From assembly GCF_001649575.2 (NCBI RefSeq), contig NC_051445.1, positions 5,501,022 to 5,565,021 of the forward strand: DNA of 64,000 nucleotides, read 5' to 3'. Both the position numbers and the translations under genes were made by a program. Below, one piece after another: positions 1 through 12,499 of this stretch (positions are counted from its first letter, which is position 1; each line of letters starts with the position of its first letter). Under the pieces are notes generated by a model. The model did not search any database, was not told the origin of the DNA, and saw only the letters and a program-made list of their open reading frames with translations. Source of the DNA: Kryptolebias marmoratus. Its lineage: Eukaryota > Chordata > Actinopteri > Cyprinodontiformes > Rivulidae.

Positions 1-175
1 TTCAGCTTTTGTTCTTCTACCTTATGCAAATCTTCTACAAATCAGCTTCTGTTCCACTTTTTGCATCTTCATTAAACTTCAGCTGTTCAGCATATCTTCA
101 GCCGCTTTCAGCAAAATCATTCAGCAAAAAAAGCATTCACACTGCATTTTCGCAGGAAATGCAACTTCTCTAGTT
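1..175. repeat. TTCAGC-rich interspersed repeat, end fragment
   Basis: The first 130 bases repeat the word TTCAGC and near variants (ttcagct, ttcagca, ttcagccgct) many times. They end in gcattcacactgcatttt followed by ggaaatgcaacttctctag. This layout matches a dispersed repeat I associate with percomorph fish genomes. The other end lies outside the window, so class and length cannot be judged. Family assignment is from memory and not verified. Confidence 0.5.
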
Positions 176-3100
176 AAATATTATAATACAAGAGTCTTAT
201 GTTGGGCCGATGTGTTTTTATTTGTTGACATATTGGTTTGACTCATGGCACATAAATGGTTTTGCTGAATTTTCAACATTAAATTTGATTGCATTGTTAT
301 GTCACCCATTCACCAAGAATTGATTTGAAGAAATTTAAATACTGGTAGACAAAATGACAACCTCCTCAAAGGTATTAAAGCTGAAAAGCAACATTTGACC
401 ATCTTCAGCACACAGTGGATGACTGGAAGATGTGAAACAATGAGTTTTCTATCACAACCCCACAAATTGTTGCTTTGACGCCACAAATTTACCATTATGT
501 GTAGCATGTTAACCCTGGTATTTAAAACAAAGTTTATTTATTGACAGCATCATGAGGGGACAGTCAGATCACTGAGCTGCTCAAACTACACAAAAAAACT
601 TGAACTCAACTTGAAATCAGCTAATCAGTGATTTTGGAAGAGTTTAAGCAAAATAATTTTTAACTGCAACTGATAACACAGAAATTCACCCTCATTATAA
701 AAGGCTCTAAGGATTTACAGTATTTTGTTTTAAAACATTGGGAATGCTTCAGCTCAGCTATAATTATCAATGGAGCAAACAAATGTACAGACCCATTAGC
801 AGCTCTGTCAGTCTTTCCAGCCCTCCATGCAGCCACTCATCCTTTTTAGTTGTAAGAGAACAGCAGCAGCAGAGTGTGATGGGAGACAATTAGCAAGGAC
901 ATGTCAACAAACACAGACACAGTGATGTGTAACAGCCCTAAGGGTTTGAGTTTGCCTGTGAGTTTGCACTTGGGGAGTGGGTTAACATGCAGAAAAAAAG
1001 ACGTGCAACATCTCTCATCTACATGTGAACAACACACACACCAAGCTGGGTTCAATATGTGTGTGTGTGCTTGTATGCTCTTCAGTTTTCATTTGTGTGT
1101 GACTGGATGCAAACAGCTGCTATTCTTGATGGATTTTTTTTAATTAGTTACTGGAGGAAAAGTAAAGTCTGACAGCAGATTATTCTCCTCCTTGGCTGTG
1201 TGTGTGTCTCTGTCAGGGAGGTAAACCTCATAACATTGACTGCGTTTTTAATTTTATAGTAAATCTTCCTGCTTGAGAAACTAATTGCCAACAGTGCAGC
1301 TTTGAAGTGTATACAGGGAGCTTGTGGAGGTGGCTTTATGAATGTGAGCCTCTTCTTAATTTATTTACAAGCATTGTATCATCTCACTACACTATGAGCA
1401 CCACAAAACACAAATGTTTATTACTGAATTAACTTGTTGGTGATTTTAGTTTATGGTCTTTATGTTGTGCTTAAATGTGTATAAAAGCCACAACTCAAAC
1501 ATGCAGGTCTTCAAAGTTGTCGTCATATGCAGTACATTAAGTTGTTTCCTGTATTTCAAAAATGAACTTGTAAAGAACACGGAAGTAACCAAAAACTTTA
1601 GGCATTATAAACCACTTCAGAACTACAGCGTTCATGTGTTTATTGTTGTTTTGGGTGTGAGTTTATTGTTGCAATCTGAATGGGATGACCTTGTCCTACT
1701 TGGTGACCGTTGAGCAAAGTCGCCAGAGGACACAGCTGATTGGCTGTCAATAAGCTATTAGGACATCAGGGAGAAACAGAAACAATTGTGAAACTAATGG
1801 AAAGCTACAGAGGAGGACTGACAGAGAAGGGAAAAAAAAGGAAACAATGGTTCATTATTTCTTCAGCATCTTAAGAGGCAGTAGTTTTTAATCACAGCAA
1901 CAAAGTTGTTCTAATTTAATTATTGCTTTAACAAATTAAAGCAGGAGATATCCTACTGAGCACAGATGCTGTTTGTTACGGTAATTTAAGAAATTATCAT
2001 GCAAAGATGAAACCAGATGTGATTTTGCTTAAAAGCTTCTAAACAGCTATGAGGATATTGTTGAAATAATCACATTATCCTTTTTGATAAAGGATTTACA
2101 ACTGGATCTTGGATTAAATAAATGTCTATGTGCTTTACACATGCAGAAATTATATTTAAATCCAAGAGTGAAGAATTTAAAATAGTTTTGAGCATTTATA
2201 ATGAAATTTACACACTAAAATTTCTTAAAAATTGAATGAGCATCACTTCTTATGTCATGCTGTAATTAATTAGTATCATAACAATAGAGAAATTGTGCTG
2301 AATGACTTTCCTCAGATTTGATGAAGAATGAATTGTTAACTGAATTGAAGTTAAAACAAGCAGAGCAGAAGCTAAAATGTATGACAAATTTATAAATATA
2401 TTATTAATAAAAGTGACTCAAATCACTGAAGATGAACACTCCAGAGTATATATGTTAAGCCAACTTTTTAAAGTAATTTTGTTTGGCTTAAAACATCAAG
2501 AGTTTGGAGGTTTTTTTGCTTATGTATATATGAAAAATAAAAACAAGCCATTTGCAATTAAAATAAAATATCAACATGTAGATGTTTTGTTGCCTTTTTA
2601 AAAGGTCGCTCCTGGGAGCTGCACTGTTTGGTCATAATTTGTCCTGCAGCACTTCACACAAATACATGATGTTTGACCCACTAACATAACATGCACACCT
2701 AATTATGCCTGTACAGACACGTTATATGAGGACATTCATTAATCTAATGCATTTTCTTGCCCCAAGCTCTTTAACTTTAAACATAACATCAACGTGTCAA
2801 CCTTTATTTTTTTGTTAACTTAAACCTAATTCTAACCTTGAATCCTAGAAGGCTTAACGTGACAACAAATCAAATTATTCTTACTATTTGTTGAAGTTTT
2901 CATAAACGCATGTACACAGCAAAACACCAGCAAATAAATATGCGTATTGAGACAAATTTGATCAGTTTATGTGCCACTGACGGATACACATTCACTGTGA
3001 AGCTTAGCTGCCTCAAGGATACACAGTCCTATAGTGTTTGGTGTCGCACACACACACACACACACACATGCAAGCACACAAACATGTGGCGCTGTGGCAG

Positions 3101-3810
3101 GTTGCTCCAGGCCTCGGGCTAAATCCAGAAATAAAGACAATAGGATAAACCAGAGAGAGGAAAAAAATGTATGTGTGTTTGTCACCCCAGGGCTGCCAAG
3201 CACAGAAAATCTGCACTAAAACCTGACAGAACAGGACCATGTTTGTGCAACAGTGTGTATCTGTGTGTTTGTGTGTGTGCATTTGGGTATTTCACTCAAA
3301 CACACTTTGACTAAAACAATAATAACATTTACCAACAGTGGAGCTGCAGTTTAATGAGGAAACAGGCCCATTGGTGTGCAGGCTGATGCATTAATTGCAG
3401 CCAACAGGAAAGATTTTCTTATTTAAATATGCAAATAAACAAATTTATTACCTTTAATGAGACAGTAAAAGAGGAAACAGAGTTTCTTGTGTGTATTCAG
3501 TTTTCTTTCAGTACGTTGTGTATGGTTTCATGCATTGGTTTGCATCATTTTTACAGATTTTGATGGCTTTTCACTGCTTATAAATATACTATTCAGTTTA
3601 TCCACTAAATCTAAATTCAATCAAATTTCTTATTCAAGTGGTTTTTAATGAAAAAAAGGTATTTTGAAGGACTTAGCATAAAGAAACAAGTTACAAGGCA
3701 TGGGAATCATTCTAATTAGATCAGCAGATTCAGTTGTTCAATAAAAATTATTATCTTAGATATAAATACTTCAAAAATAGGTAAGAGTATTGGTTAAAAT
3801 ATTCAGCTCC
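176..3810. other. Non-coding stretch, probably cadherin intron 1
   Basis: No open frame here has codon structure, splice-site pairing or a recognisable domain; the longest frames are under 90 codons and low in complexity. The sequence is AT-rich with a short CA run near 3,046-3,068. Because the minus-strand cadherin exon at 7,609-8,548 splices leftwards, this is most simply intron, but no downstream exon is visible to prove it. Confidence 0.5.
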
Positions 3811-3814
3811 GGAG

Positions 3815-3990
3815 AGCTGGTACCTGTCTCCAGCAGTCACTGTGGGAGAGGCAGGGGACACCCTGGACAGGTCCATCACAGGGACACATAAAGACAAACA
3901 ACCAGTCATGCTCTCACTCACACCTAGGGATAATTTAAAGTTACCAATTAACACAACATGTTTTTGGTCTGTGGGAGGAAACACAATAAA
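3815..3990 (-). repeat. SINE fragment (family S1)
   Basis: The segment contains cagcagtcactgtgggagag, caccctggacaggtccatca, a run of phrases with cactcacacctaggg, and agttaccaattaacacaaca. The same blocks in the same order recur at 31,985-32,245 (same orientation) and reversed at 10,838-10,975 and 28,853-29,140. The 28.8 kb copy retains a tRNA-like head, so the family is a tRNA-derived SINE whose 3' body resembles those of many fishes. Here the tRNA-like head is missing. Confidence 0.65.
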
Positions 3991-3999
3991 CTTTAAATC

Positions 4000-6850
4000 A
4001 AGATTTAGTGAATGTCATAAAAGGCTGTAGACGTTCATCTGACAAAAAGAGTGACAATGACAAAGAGTGGGAAAAAACAGCAACCCAACAAATGTTGTGA
4101 AATTTATACAGACTATTTTCTTTATCTGAAAAACTCTAACATGTAGTCTATCTGTAACAAGTTTTTCTTGTTGAAGTAGAAACCCTACATAGTTGCAGTG
4201 TGAAGTTGAAATGTTCACACTGTTGCTGCTAATTGGATCTGACACGTACTGTAGCTGTTTAGTTTATAACCTCAAAAAACAGATTGGGTACTTATGAAAG
4301 TTTAACTCAAAGAGGAACACTTTGTAGACTCATTTAACATGATAGGATTGTTTGTTTCACCTCACAAAGCTGCATGGTTGTTGATGTGAAGGACACTATT
4401 AACCACAATATTATATTGTTCTCCAACAAGAAAATTCTGCAGAAAGCACAATAATGAGACATAATGCATATTTCAATCAGCTATAGCTGCATGCCTGCAT
4501 GTTGCAGACACCAGTGTGGAATAAGCAAGCCAAGGCAAAGTGTTTAATACGATATTTGGACTGAAAACTTTTAAGAATTAGGAAAGGAGGTGCATTCAAC
4601 TTCTTTACAAGTTCAGTTTTTATATAGTGTTAAATTTTGCTAGAACTCATCATGCCGTAGCATAAGCTCCCTGGCTTTATTGCATCAACAAGTGTTTCTA
4701 TTCAGTTTTTATATTTTGAAGCTCAGCTATGGGCCTGAAAAGACTGTGGTCTGCTTTCATTAAATGAGGGCATGTGAAGTTTGACATTAAAGAGATAGAT
4801 TGGTCTTTTTGAAGCAGGGTTGTATAAGACACTTATCCATAGTCTATTATCTACAGAACATTGTGTATTAACTAGAGCAGGTCGAGGCTGGCACACTCCC
4901 ATTTTGAAAAGGGCACACAGGAGTACCTGTGTGAAATCTAATCAATGCACGGCTCTGAATGGGGTCAGCTGCAAAACGTACTTTAGCTGACTAAAAAAAG
5001 GCAAGCTTAAAAATAATCAATACGAGTTTAAGTGCACACAACATTTAGAATCTTTTGCTGCTTTGGTGTTAGAAGCCTTGCTTGGAGGGGAAACTAAAAC
5101 ATTTGCATCACTGTCTTTGATGGCATTTAACTCCTTTACAAAGCTCCAACCAGAGCATGAGAGACACTGGTCTAACATAATTTCTAATAAATATTTTGTT
5201 TATGTTGTTTCTTCACTTTTATTGAGCTCTCAGGCACAAGTAGGATAATGAAAATGAGGCTCACCCTGCAGTCATAACAATTTACAAATGTTCAAAAAAT
5301 GTATTTCTGTTTTGACACTAAGTGTATTTTGTTTGCTGATGTTCTGAATTTAAACTGATGGTCGTTGTTGACTGACTGCAGCCAGTTTAAACCACACAAG
5401 GAGCATCTGCTGAGTCAGCTGACCAGTGAGAGTCTAGTTTTCTGATTCCACCAGACGATGGTTGCTGCCCTGGTTCTCACAGATCAAAACCAGTCGACAA
5501 AAAGCAGGCAGTCTCAATCATCTGGCTGGTTTACAGCACGTTCAGCTCCGTGTCGACCAAATCACACATGCTTCCTCTGTGGCCACAAACCAGAGCTAAC
5601 CTGAGCTCTGCAGCCTGCTTCAACCCAAACAAAGCTTCCTGTCCACTGCTCTGGATCTGTGTTCGGACCTGGGACAGCTCCAGGTGAGCAAACACAACTA
5701 ATTTTTACAAATAAACAGCCAGGATGCAGTTTGGATTGACTGATTAGCCAAATTTGACCAAGCCTTCAAGCTGCCAGCATTGACATCCAGATGTGAGGAT
5801 TTTAGGCTCTTGCTCAAACGTTTACCTTTGAGGTGGGGGGAGATCACCACATCTGGATGACATTTCATCCTGTCAAACAGAGCGGAGCTGCAGGTCTTCA
5901 GCACATTTCAAACTGACAGCATGTCGGTCAGCACCACTGATTAATACTGTTCTCAGATACTTCTTTGATTTGTTTTAATCACATCTCAATAACAGTCCGG
6001 TGGGGGTTTAACTGGTTTGGAGTCAACTGTTGATTGTGACTGACAGACAACTTGGATTTTTTTAATCAGCTGTGAGAGAGAGGGGGGAGTTTAGTCAAAC
6101 ATAAAAATAACTGTGACATTTGAACTATATACAGGGCAGCAACTAGTTTGTATCAGAATTAAAGTTGATTTTTTGTGGACTTAAATGAAAGTAAAACAGA
6201 AATAGAAGCAGCAGATTGACTAAATAAATGGAGGCCACCAAGCTGCTGCATCTGTGTGTACCACATGCTGGGTTCCATGATTTATGGGTGTTTTATTTTT
6301 TACCTAAATACCTCCAAACCTTATTCAGCTTGTCCAACATTAAAACTATTTTAAACATAATCACACCTAATGTATTATTTTTATGAGTGTTTGTGTCTTT
6401 AACCTTGTTTAAAAATACTGTATGTGGTCAGATCAAACTTGAAAGCAACAAAAGCCTTTTTGTTGTTGTTGTTGTTTAACTGATCATTTAAATTAGAGTC
6501 ACCAGTTAGTGCATTATAAGAGAAGGAAGTTTAAAAGGTAAAACTATCCTTTCACACAGTTCTGACCTCATAACTTTTACCACATGGTGGCAAATGAGAG
6601 AAGTGTTTCAGAAGGAGCTGACATAACTTATTTTGTTATTTAGGTTGAGTGACTTTTACAAAACTGTAGCCTTTCAGAAGTCTAATATTTACAGCAAAAC
6701 TAATCTTTTTGTCAGATACAATTAAATACCTCAGTTGTGTGTGTCAACTGTAAAAATAAAATGTGTGTGTGAAGCGTTTTGGGGTGTGTTTACTCTCATT
6801 ATAAACCTAAACACAGTTTGCCCTTTACAACCTGCAGCACACTTCATCTG
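4000..6850. other. Non-coding stretch, nothing gene-like seen
   Basis: AT-rich sequence with no supportable exon. Bases 5,340-5,960 are somewhat less AT-rich and low in repeats (for example ccagtttaaaccacacaagg near 5,382), which may reflect regulatory or older unique sequence. I see no further structure. Confidence 0.45.
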
Positions 6851-6855
6851 CCCCA

Positions 6856-6856
<1 letters not shown>

Positions 6857-6921
<65 letters not shown>
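6857..6921. repeat. (CA)n microsatellite
   Basis: About 32 perfect CA units directly visible. A second CA tract starts only about 97 bases downstream, so the pair is a likely site of length polymorphism. Confidence 0.97.
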
Positions 6922-6923
<2 letters not shown>

Positions 6924-7017
6924 AAACAATCCTTCCAGCTGATGCACGGATTATCTCACTGGTTGTTTTCTGCAGCCGGTGAAGTTACAGAGTAATAAAA
7001 GAAACAACGATTAGAAN

Positions 7018-7078
<61 letters not shown>
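7018..7078. repeat. (CA)n microsatellite next to an undetermined base
   Basis: About 30 CA units follow an N at position 7,017, the only undetermined base I noticed. The N at the edge of the repeat suggests an unresolved consensus call, so the tract length may not be exact. Confidence 0.95.
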
Positions 7079-7081
<3 letters not shown>

Positions 7082-7608
7082 GCAGCGTTCTGTAGAGTGC
7101 TGTGAGGAATGTATGAAAGAGTGAAAAGTAGCCGTTGACGGTTGAGGTCGATTCAAACTCAGCTGGAGAAACGCCATCACAGAAACACACACTGAATGAA
7201 TGAACCCCACTCAGTCCCTGAAGGATACACTTTACATGGAAATCGTTACTGAAAAAAATCTGCATAAAACTGCATTTAAATCCTACATTACTGAGCCATT
7301 AAAAACTCTTTATGTGATCATGTCTAAAATGATCCACATCGTCAGCTGCTACACAAAATGAAATGACTTTTGAAACTTTCACTCAGTTTGACTTTGCTTG
7401 GGCAGAGAAATGATTCTCTTAAGAGGACCATTTTGAAAACCAAAGCAAGTTATAACATCACTAGACTGTTTAAAATTTGCAAACAACAAGATAAAATGAT
7501 AATTTTTGACAGTCAACAAACAGAAACAGAAAATGCAGACTCCCCATCCATCCCAGTCTGCCAGTACACTTTTGCGTTTTTACGCGCAGAGAGAAACGAG
7601 TGACTCAC

Positions 7609-8548
7609 CTCGGAGGTTCTGGATCTTCACCACCACCTCCGCGGGCTCCCTCAGACTGCGCGCGAGGTACAAACGCCCCGAGTCCCTTTCGATCTGTACA
7701 GGCGAGTTGGCCTCAGATATCACCTCGAACCACCGCTGCTCGAACCTCTGGTCCGGCACCGTGAACACCAGATCCCCGACTCTGATGTGGTCTGGAACAG
7801 TCACTGAGTAGGTCAGATCCTCAGACAGAGCTCGGGACCTCCGCCGCGCTCTGCTAGACCTCCGAACGTTGACGCGCAGGAACACGGGCTCTCCTATCAG
7901 CGTGACATCTCCTCCGTCCTTCGCGTAAAGGCGCAGAGTCACCTGGCTGACCCCCAGAAGGGATCCGACAAGCCAAACCTGCCCGGTCCGTGGAACCACG
8001 TGGAGCAGATTGGACTCCTCTGGCGATGCGTAAAAAGTTAGGCGTCCGTTTTTCTCCGCGTCTTCGTCTTTTGCGTCAAAGTGAGCCAGCTCGGTTCCTA
8101 AAGGAGTCAGCTCGTCTACTTCAACCGTCTTGTTCCCGCAGGTGAAGCGGGGTATGTTGTCGTTCCTGTCTGACACCTCCACCTGGATGACAGCCGGTCT
8201 CCTCTGACACCGTGGCGGCAGCTCCACCGTCAGCTCGTACATCGCGATAAACTCTCGGTCCAAAGGTTTCGCGGAGACCAAACCCAGATGCCCCTGATAG
8301 TCCCTGTGCCCGTAAACGACTCTGAAATCCGACGCGTAACTCCCGGCCAGGCTCGCATTAAGATCTGCATCAGGACACCCTGCGGTTAGCAGCGGAACCA
8401 TGACCCCGGCCACAGGCGTCCCAGCCGGGGAGTTTTCTGCTATGTGCCCGAAGTAACGCACTGGATGTTTGCGCTGCGCAGACGGACACACCGGTGAGAA
8501 ATGAAGCAGAAGCAGCGGGAGCAGGATGTTCAAGAGAACTAAAGTCAT
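7609..8548 (-). CDS. Cadherin-superfamily protein, first coding exon
   Basis: This exon encodes residues 1-313 of a calcium-dependent adhesion or signalling protein; the rest lies leftwards outside the window. The start MTLVLLNILLPLLLLHFSP is a classical signal peptide, with cleavage likely near residue 24. EC1 covers about residues 29-135 and has PLDRE (96-100) and the linker DRNDN (127-131). EC2 covers about 141-228 with calcium-ligand-like DAKDEDAEKNG (158-168). A third, less canonical repeat starts near 250 (VPDHIRVGD) and continues beyond the exon with ERDSGRLYL (287-295). The frame runs open to CTCCGAG followed by the donor GTGAGT (7,603-7,608), giving phase 1. A basic cluster at 228-239 (RVNVRRSSRARRRSRA region) resembles a proprotein-convertase site. 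GC and CpG content are well above the surroundings, as expected for a 5' exon. I suspect a type III, invertebrate N-cadherin-like or horizontal-cell cadherin, but the subfamily is not certain. Domain evidence is strong; subfamily evidence is weak. Confidence 0.88.
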
Positions 8549-9060
8549 TTTTCCATCAAACCAGTTTTTTATGCAAAAGACAACAAAGTGGATTTCTCAC
8601 AGAGATTAAAGTCAAAATGAATCTTCTCCTAAAAATATGGAATTCCTTTCAGCGAAGGAAAAAGTCAGCTCCAAATAAGTAATTCCATCAAAAATGACTT
8701 TTACGCACAAATCAAAGTCTTTTAGTTTCCAGTGGTCCGTGGGGAAAAAAGAATTAAAGTTATGGAACAAATATTCGAAGTATATTACACTCTGTTGAGC
8801 TCATATTTTTCCAGCACAGAAGATGCTGATGATGCGCAAAATTGCTCCACGGTGTCCAGATGACTCCATCGGAGGATGGAACAGACTCACGGCCACAGAA
8901 ACATCCAACTGGCTCCATGTGGCTCCAGCGCACCGCCCACTGCCCCCTCCTTCTCACCCCTCCAGAGGAGACAAGCCAATCCCGGAGCTGAAGGGAGCTG
9001 AGTGACAGTTTTTATGAGACCCGCCTACTGAACAGATGAGGAGACTCGCATAAAGAAAAG
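8549..9060 (-). promoter_or_regulatory. Putative promoter and 5' leader of the cadherin gene
   Basis: This lies immediately upstream of the cadherin start codon on the minus strand. From 8,930 to 9,030 it carries GC-box or CACCC-like words (ccgcccac, cacccctcc, acccgcctac) within a moderately CpG-containing patch. No clear TATA box is seen at a fixed distance, and the transcription start cannot be placed. The call rests on position and composition only. Confidence 0.4.
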
Positions 9061-9094
9061 GGAACATTTCAAACCATTTTCCAATCATGATCAT

Positions 9095-9215
9095 TTTGAA
9101 TAAAGTCATACTTTATTGAACCCATGAGGGAAACTTTGTTAAAATCTAGATTTAGTTAAAACTAAAATCGTTTTGAACCTTTACCAGAGGTAAACCTTTA
9201 CCAAAGGTTCAAAAC
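9095..9215. repeat. Repeat fragment with a 13-bp hairpin
   Basis: Bases 9,108-9,142 read like the actttattgaacccatgagg phrase found at the edges of common fish repeats. Just after it, gttttgaaccttt (9,170-9,182) and aaaggttcaaaac (9,203-9,215) form a perfect 13-bp inverted repeat with a 20-base loop. The loop itself contains ggtaaacctttacc, which is almost self-complementary. Possibly the relic end of a foldback element. Confidence 0.5.
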
Positions 9216-9263
9216 TTAAAACTTAAAAAGAAAGATCTTGTGCAATCTCAGACTGTGCAAGGG

Positions 9264-9515
9264 CTCAGGCTTAGCTACTTCCACACTAAAGTTTAGGTAA
9301 AAATTTGTAAAATTGATTGTGTTATAGCCATTTTTGTGTTTTTTAAGGTCAGTTGCCTTTGGAGGTCATTTTGAATTAGGTTGACTCCAAAAATTAATCA
9401 GTTGTTGAGACATAGCTAATGATTCTTTTCTGCAAATTGCACAAAAATTTGTTCATTGGTACATGAGATATTTTGCTAACACCACAACAAACACACTCAC
9501 AGACACATGCAAAAT
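9264..9515 (+). repeat. Dispersed repeat family R, copy 1
   Basis: It contains, in order, agctacttccacactaaa, tttgtaaaattgattgtgtt, atagccatttttgtgttttt, aaggtcagttgcc, ttttgaattaggttgactcc, aattaatcagttgttgagac, and catgagatattttgctaaca. The same ordered blocks recur near 24.0-24.6 kb, 36.4 kb, 42.8/52.5 kb (fragment) and, inverted, 59.4-59.6 kb. No reading frame is kept between copies. Mobile-element class unknown. Confidence 0.7.
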
Positions 9516-9519
9516 TTTT

Positions 9520-10835
9520 TCCTTTGGCGATGAGCCATAATAAACTGCTCTAAGGTTTAACTGCATATATATTATCAAATGTTCACTACAGGTGGCAATA
9601 GGTTGTCTATACAAACATGCGCTGAGTTTAGGGAACCACAGCAGTGTCGTACCATTATCTGCTGCAGCACTGATGGAGAGTGATGTATGTCAGCTGAACC
9701 TAAGTGGCATGGCAGTTTTATTTGGCAGCTCAGGTACAACAGCAGTGAAATACCAGTGACACGGTGCTCAGAATTAGCACAACACTTCTTGAATCGGTAT
9801 CACTGTTAAAACGTTGTCCACAAACTCAACAGTATCAACAACTCAAACGACTGTAGGTTTGTCCTCTGTTTGCGTCTAAAAACAAAGAAGAGTCTGATGT
9901 AGCCCCTCTGACACCACCCTCTATGGCTTGTGGACTGCTGTTTTGAAGTCTCCAGTTTGTCCTTTGGCTGTTGCCATCCTGGGTTTTCAGACGCAGGAAT
10001 GACATGTAAGGGGAGCATTGGGTAGCTGCCACAGCATTTATCTGTCACTCAGAGTGACAGCTACAGAGACAAAACAATATTTTTGTGCCGTGCAGTAAGC
10101 TTATTTATTTATTTCATTTATTTATGATGGACACTTTAAAATAGGACTCTGTGGGGATGGACTATTTTAGAAACAAGCTAGCAGGTTGTTAAAATGGAGA
10201 CGGGACATGAGGGAAATGTCATATAAAGCAGGTCAAAACTTATATTGATGCAAGCAAACATCATATTGTGGATTTCTACACCACTTTGGCTTTGCATTTG
10301 CTTTCTTTGGCACCACATTTTTCCTGTTAAAAACACTAGTGTTGTGTAGGTTGTCAACAGCCTCCAGTTAGTTGGTACATTGGATATGTATTGCCAGTAT
10401 AGCACAAAGGTTTTTCAAATGAAAATAAGTGGCATCAAGTAAGAGACAAACATACTTATGTCAATGTAAAGCTGTGAAAATCTGCAATATGAGTTAGAGG
10501 TTTGACTTAATAGTTTAGAAAATGCCTTTATGTCCCTGTTTGGACCCAGTGTCAAACACAAGTCTATTTTTGACTCCCCATTCCAACTCACTATAACATT
10601 AAACCTACCAACTACCATAAGATTTCTGTTGGGTCTCATGGCATACCACGTCAAATCTAGTCCTCTACTTCAAGTTAAACTAATTTTCCAGCAGTGGAAG
10701 TTGCTTCTTGGTCCTATATGGGTTTTGTCAAGGAACTAAATGCAAAGACCCTTTGAGATGTATTTAAAAAGTTATGAACTTGCTGGTTTGTTAAAAAAAG
10801 AGGTAAGTCAAAGAAAACATAGCATGTTAGGTTAG
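9520..10835. other. Non-coding stretch, nothing gene-like seen
   Basis: No exon-like open frame, no RNA gene and no clear repeat were recognised. The frames present are short and lack any family resemblance. Confidence 0.4.
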
Positions 10836-10837
10836 AT

Positions 10838-10975
10838 TTTGTAAACTGATGTTAGGTGTGAGTGTGTGCTCCTATGGCTGTTAGTTCTGAGTGTCTGTGC
10901 TGGTCTTGTGATGGAGCGACCCGTTCAGGTTGTACCCCGCCTCTCTCCCACTGACTGCTGGGTTAAGCAACAGCT
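10838..10975 (+). repeat. SINE fragment (family S1)
   Basis: The phrases gttaggtgtgagtgtgtgct, cttgtgatggagcgacccgt, ggttgtaccccgcctctctc and ccactgactgctgggtt match, in order, the body of the copy at 28,853-29,140. Both ends are eroded and the tRNA-like head is absent. Confidence 0.6.
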
Positions 10976-10979
10976 CTTT

Positions 10980-12090
10980 AATTCATAAAACCAAAACCAT
11001 AAAATACAAAATTATGGAAAGCTGAACAAAACTGACATTTTCAGTTTTGTGACTGAGTTTTATTCCAGCAAGCTTTGGTTTAAAATTTGCATGTAGTTTT
11101 CTCTTTCCTGCCTGCAGTAATAACAGCAGCCAGCTACATTGTAATTTATCAGCAGGAATCTTTTCAGTAATAGAGCATTTTGTTGAGATCAATATCTTTT
11201 TCTGTCTTAGTGTTTTGAGGATTGAAACTGACGTAAGATCTCATTCTTCACAGACATTTTCTTCTCTGTTAGAGATCAAAACAAGGATGTGTGTGCGCGC
11301 GCGTGTGTGTGTAAGGAAATCCCTCTAAAGTTTTCAAAAAATGAGAAATTGTCTGCATGTGTTTTTCCGTTTTTGATTGCTTCATACAAGTAAAGTGAAA
11401 ACGCTCTCAAGCCTTTGATCAGAAACTGGAGAAGCAAAGAAAATTGGAAGAAAAAAAAAGATTGAAAAAAAAGCACATAGAGCAAAAATAATCACTTTAA
11501 TTCCTGAGCAGAAAATGTTTGAATTCTCCTGTCACTCTTCAAATATAAATGACTTTCTGATTTTATTCTGGAATTTTTAAAAACCCACAACTTTGTTTCT
11601 ATGCATCTAAAATACTTTGAGAAAAAAAGTCTAATAGTGTCAAATCAATATTTGAGCTAAAATCCTAAAACAAATGACTAATATTGTTGACGGTTGCATT
11701 CTCATAAATACTGGTATGTAGGTCTTTTTACAAAAAAAGATTTGGCAAATGGTCCAGTTTTGTAGTTTTGTAGTATGCCTTTAGACCTTTTATTAAAAAC
11801 ATTTTAAAGTTGGTCTCAGATGAGCTGATGCTCACAAGCTACTTCTCTGATAATATGATCTCAAAACAAGTCAACGGTTTGGTCCCGAGGTTTCTGAAGA
11901 GTCAACAAGCCTGAAAAGTGTGGATGTTACAAATCAAAGATCTGTTTTAGAAAATGGTACAAAACTAAGACCAGAGAAGCAGACAAGAACAATCTTCTCA
12001 AGACTGATTTGGTTAATGATGAGCTGAGTATAATAAACCATCACAGGAAATGAAAAAGTTTCTACAGCTACTGCTTATTTTATGAAAAAG
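10980..12090. other. Non-coding stretch
   Basis: AT-rich sequence with a short alternating GT/GC run at about 11,286-11,312 (gtgtgtgcgcgcgcgtgtgt). No supportable exon. Confidence 0.4.
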
Positions 12091-12094
12091 AAGA

Positions 12095-12495
12095 ATATGT
12101 GGAGGTGGAGGACCCAACTGCAGATTCAGTCAAGAACCAGAGGCAGAATGAAACACAGCCTTTACATTTAACAAACAAACAAACAGAACATAAAGAACAG
12201 GCAAACAGATATGGGCATTGACAATTAGGATTGGCCAATGAACAAAGACAATTCAGCACTGATGACTAAACTCATGCAGGTGTGATAATTACCAATCAAG
12301 ACAAGGTGTGGCAGAAGTTCAGGAGAGCAAAATTCACTGGGAACAGATTTAATGACAGGACAGAGGAGGTGATGATAATGCAGAAGAGAACTAATTTGTA
12401 TTAAACCAGAGCTTATTTAAACCCAGATGGTCAAAAATTCATAAATCAAAAACCAAACCCCCAAAATAAACTAAATACTACTACAGATCGTGACA
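12095..12495. repeat. Interspersed repeat of the AACAAACAAACAGAACA type
   Basis: The segment runs from ggaggtggaggacccaactg through aacaaacaaacaaacagaac to agatcgtgacagcc. A purine-rich, A-rich strand ending in a gtgacag-type word, with internal phrases such as aacaggcaaacagata, resembles a widespread fish repeat. The elements at 48,595-49,020 and 50,570-50,825 have a comparable style (A-rich strand, ending in attctgacag) but are not close copies. Confidence 0.45.
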
Positions 12496-12499
12496 GCCT

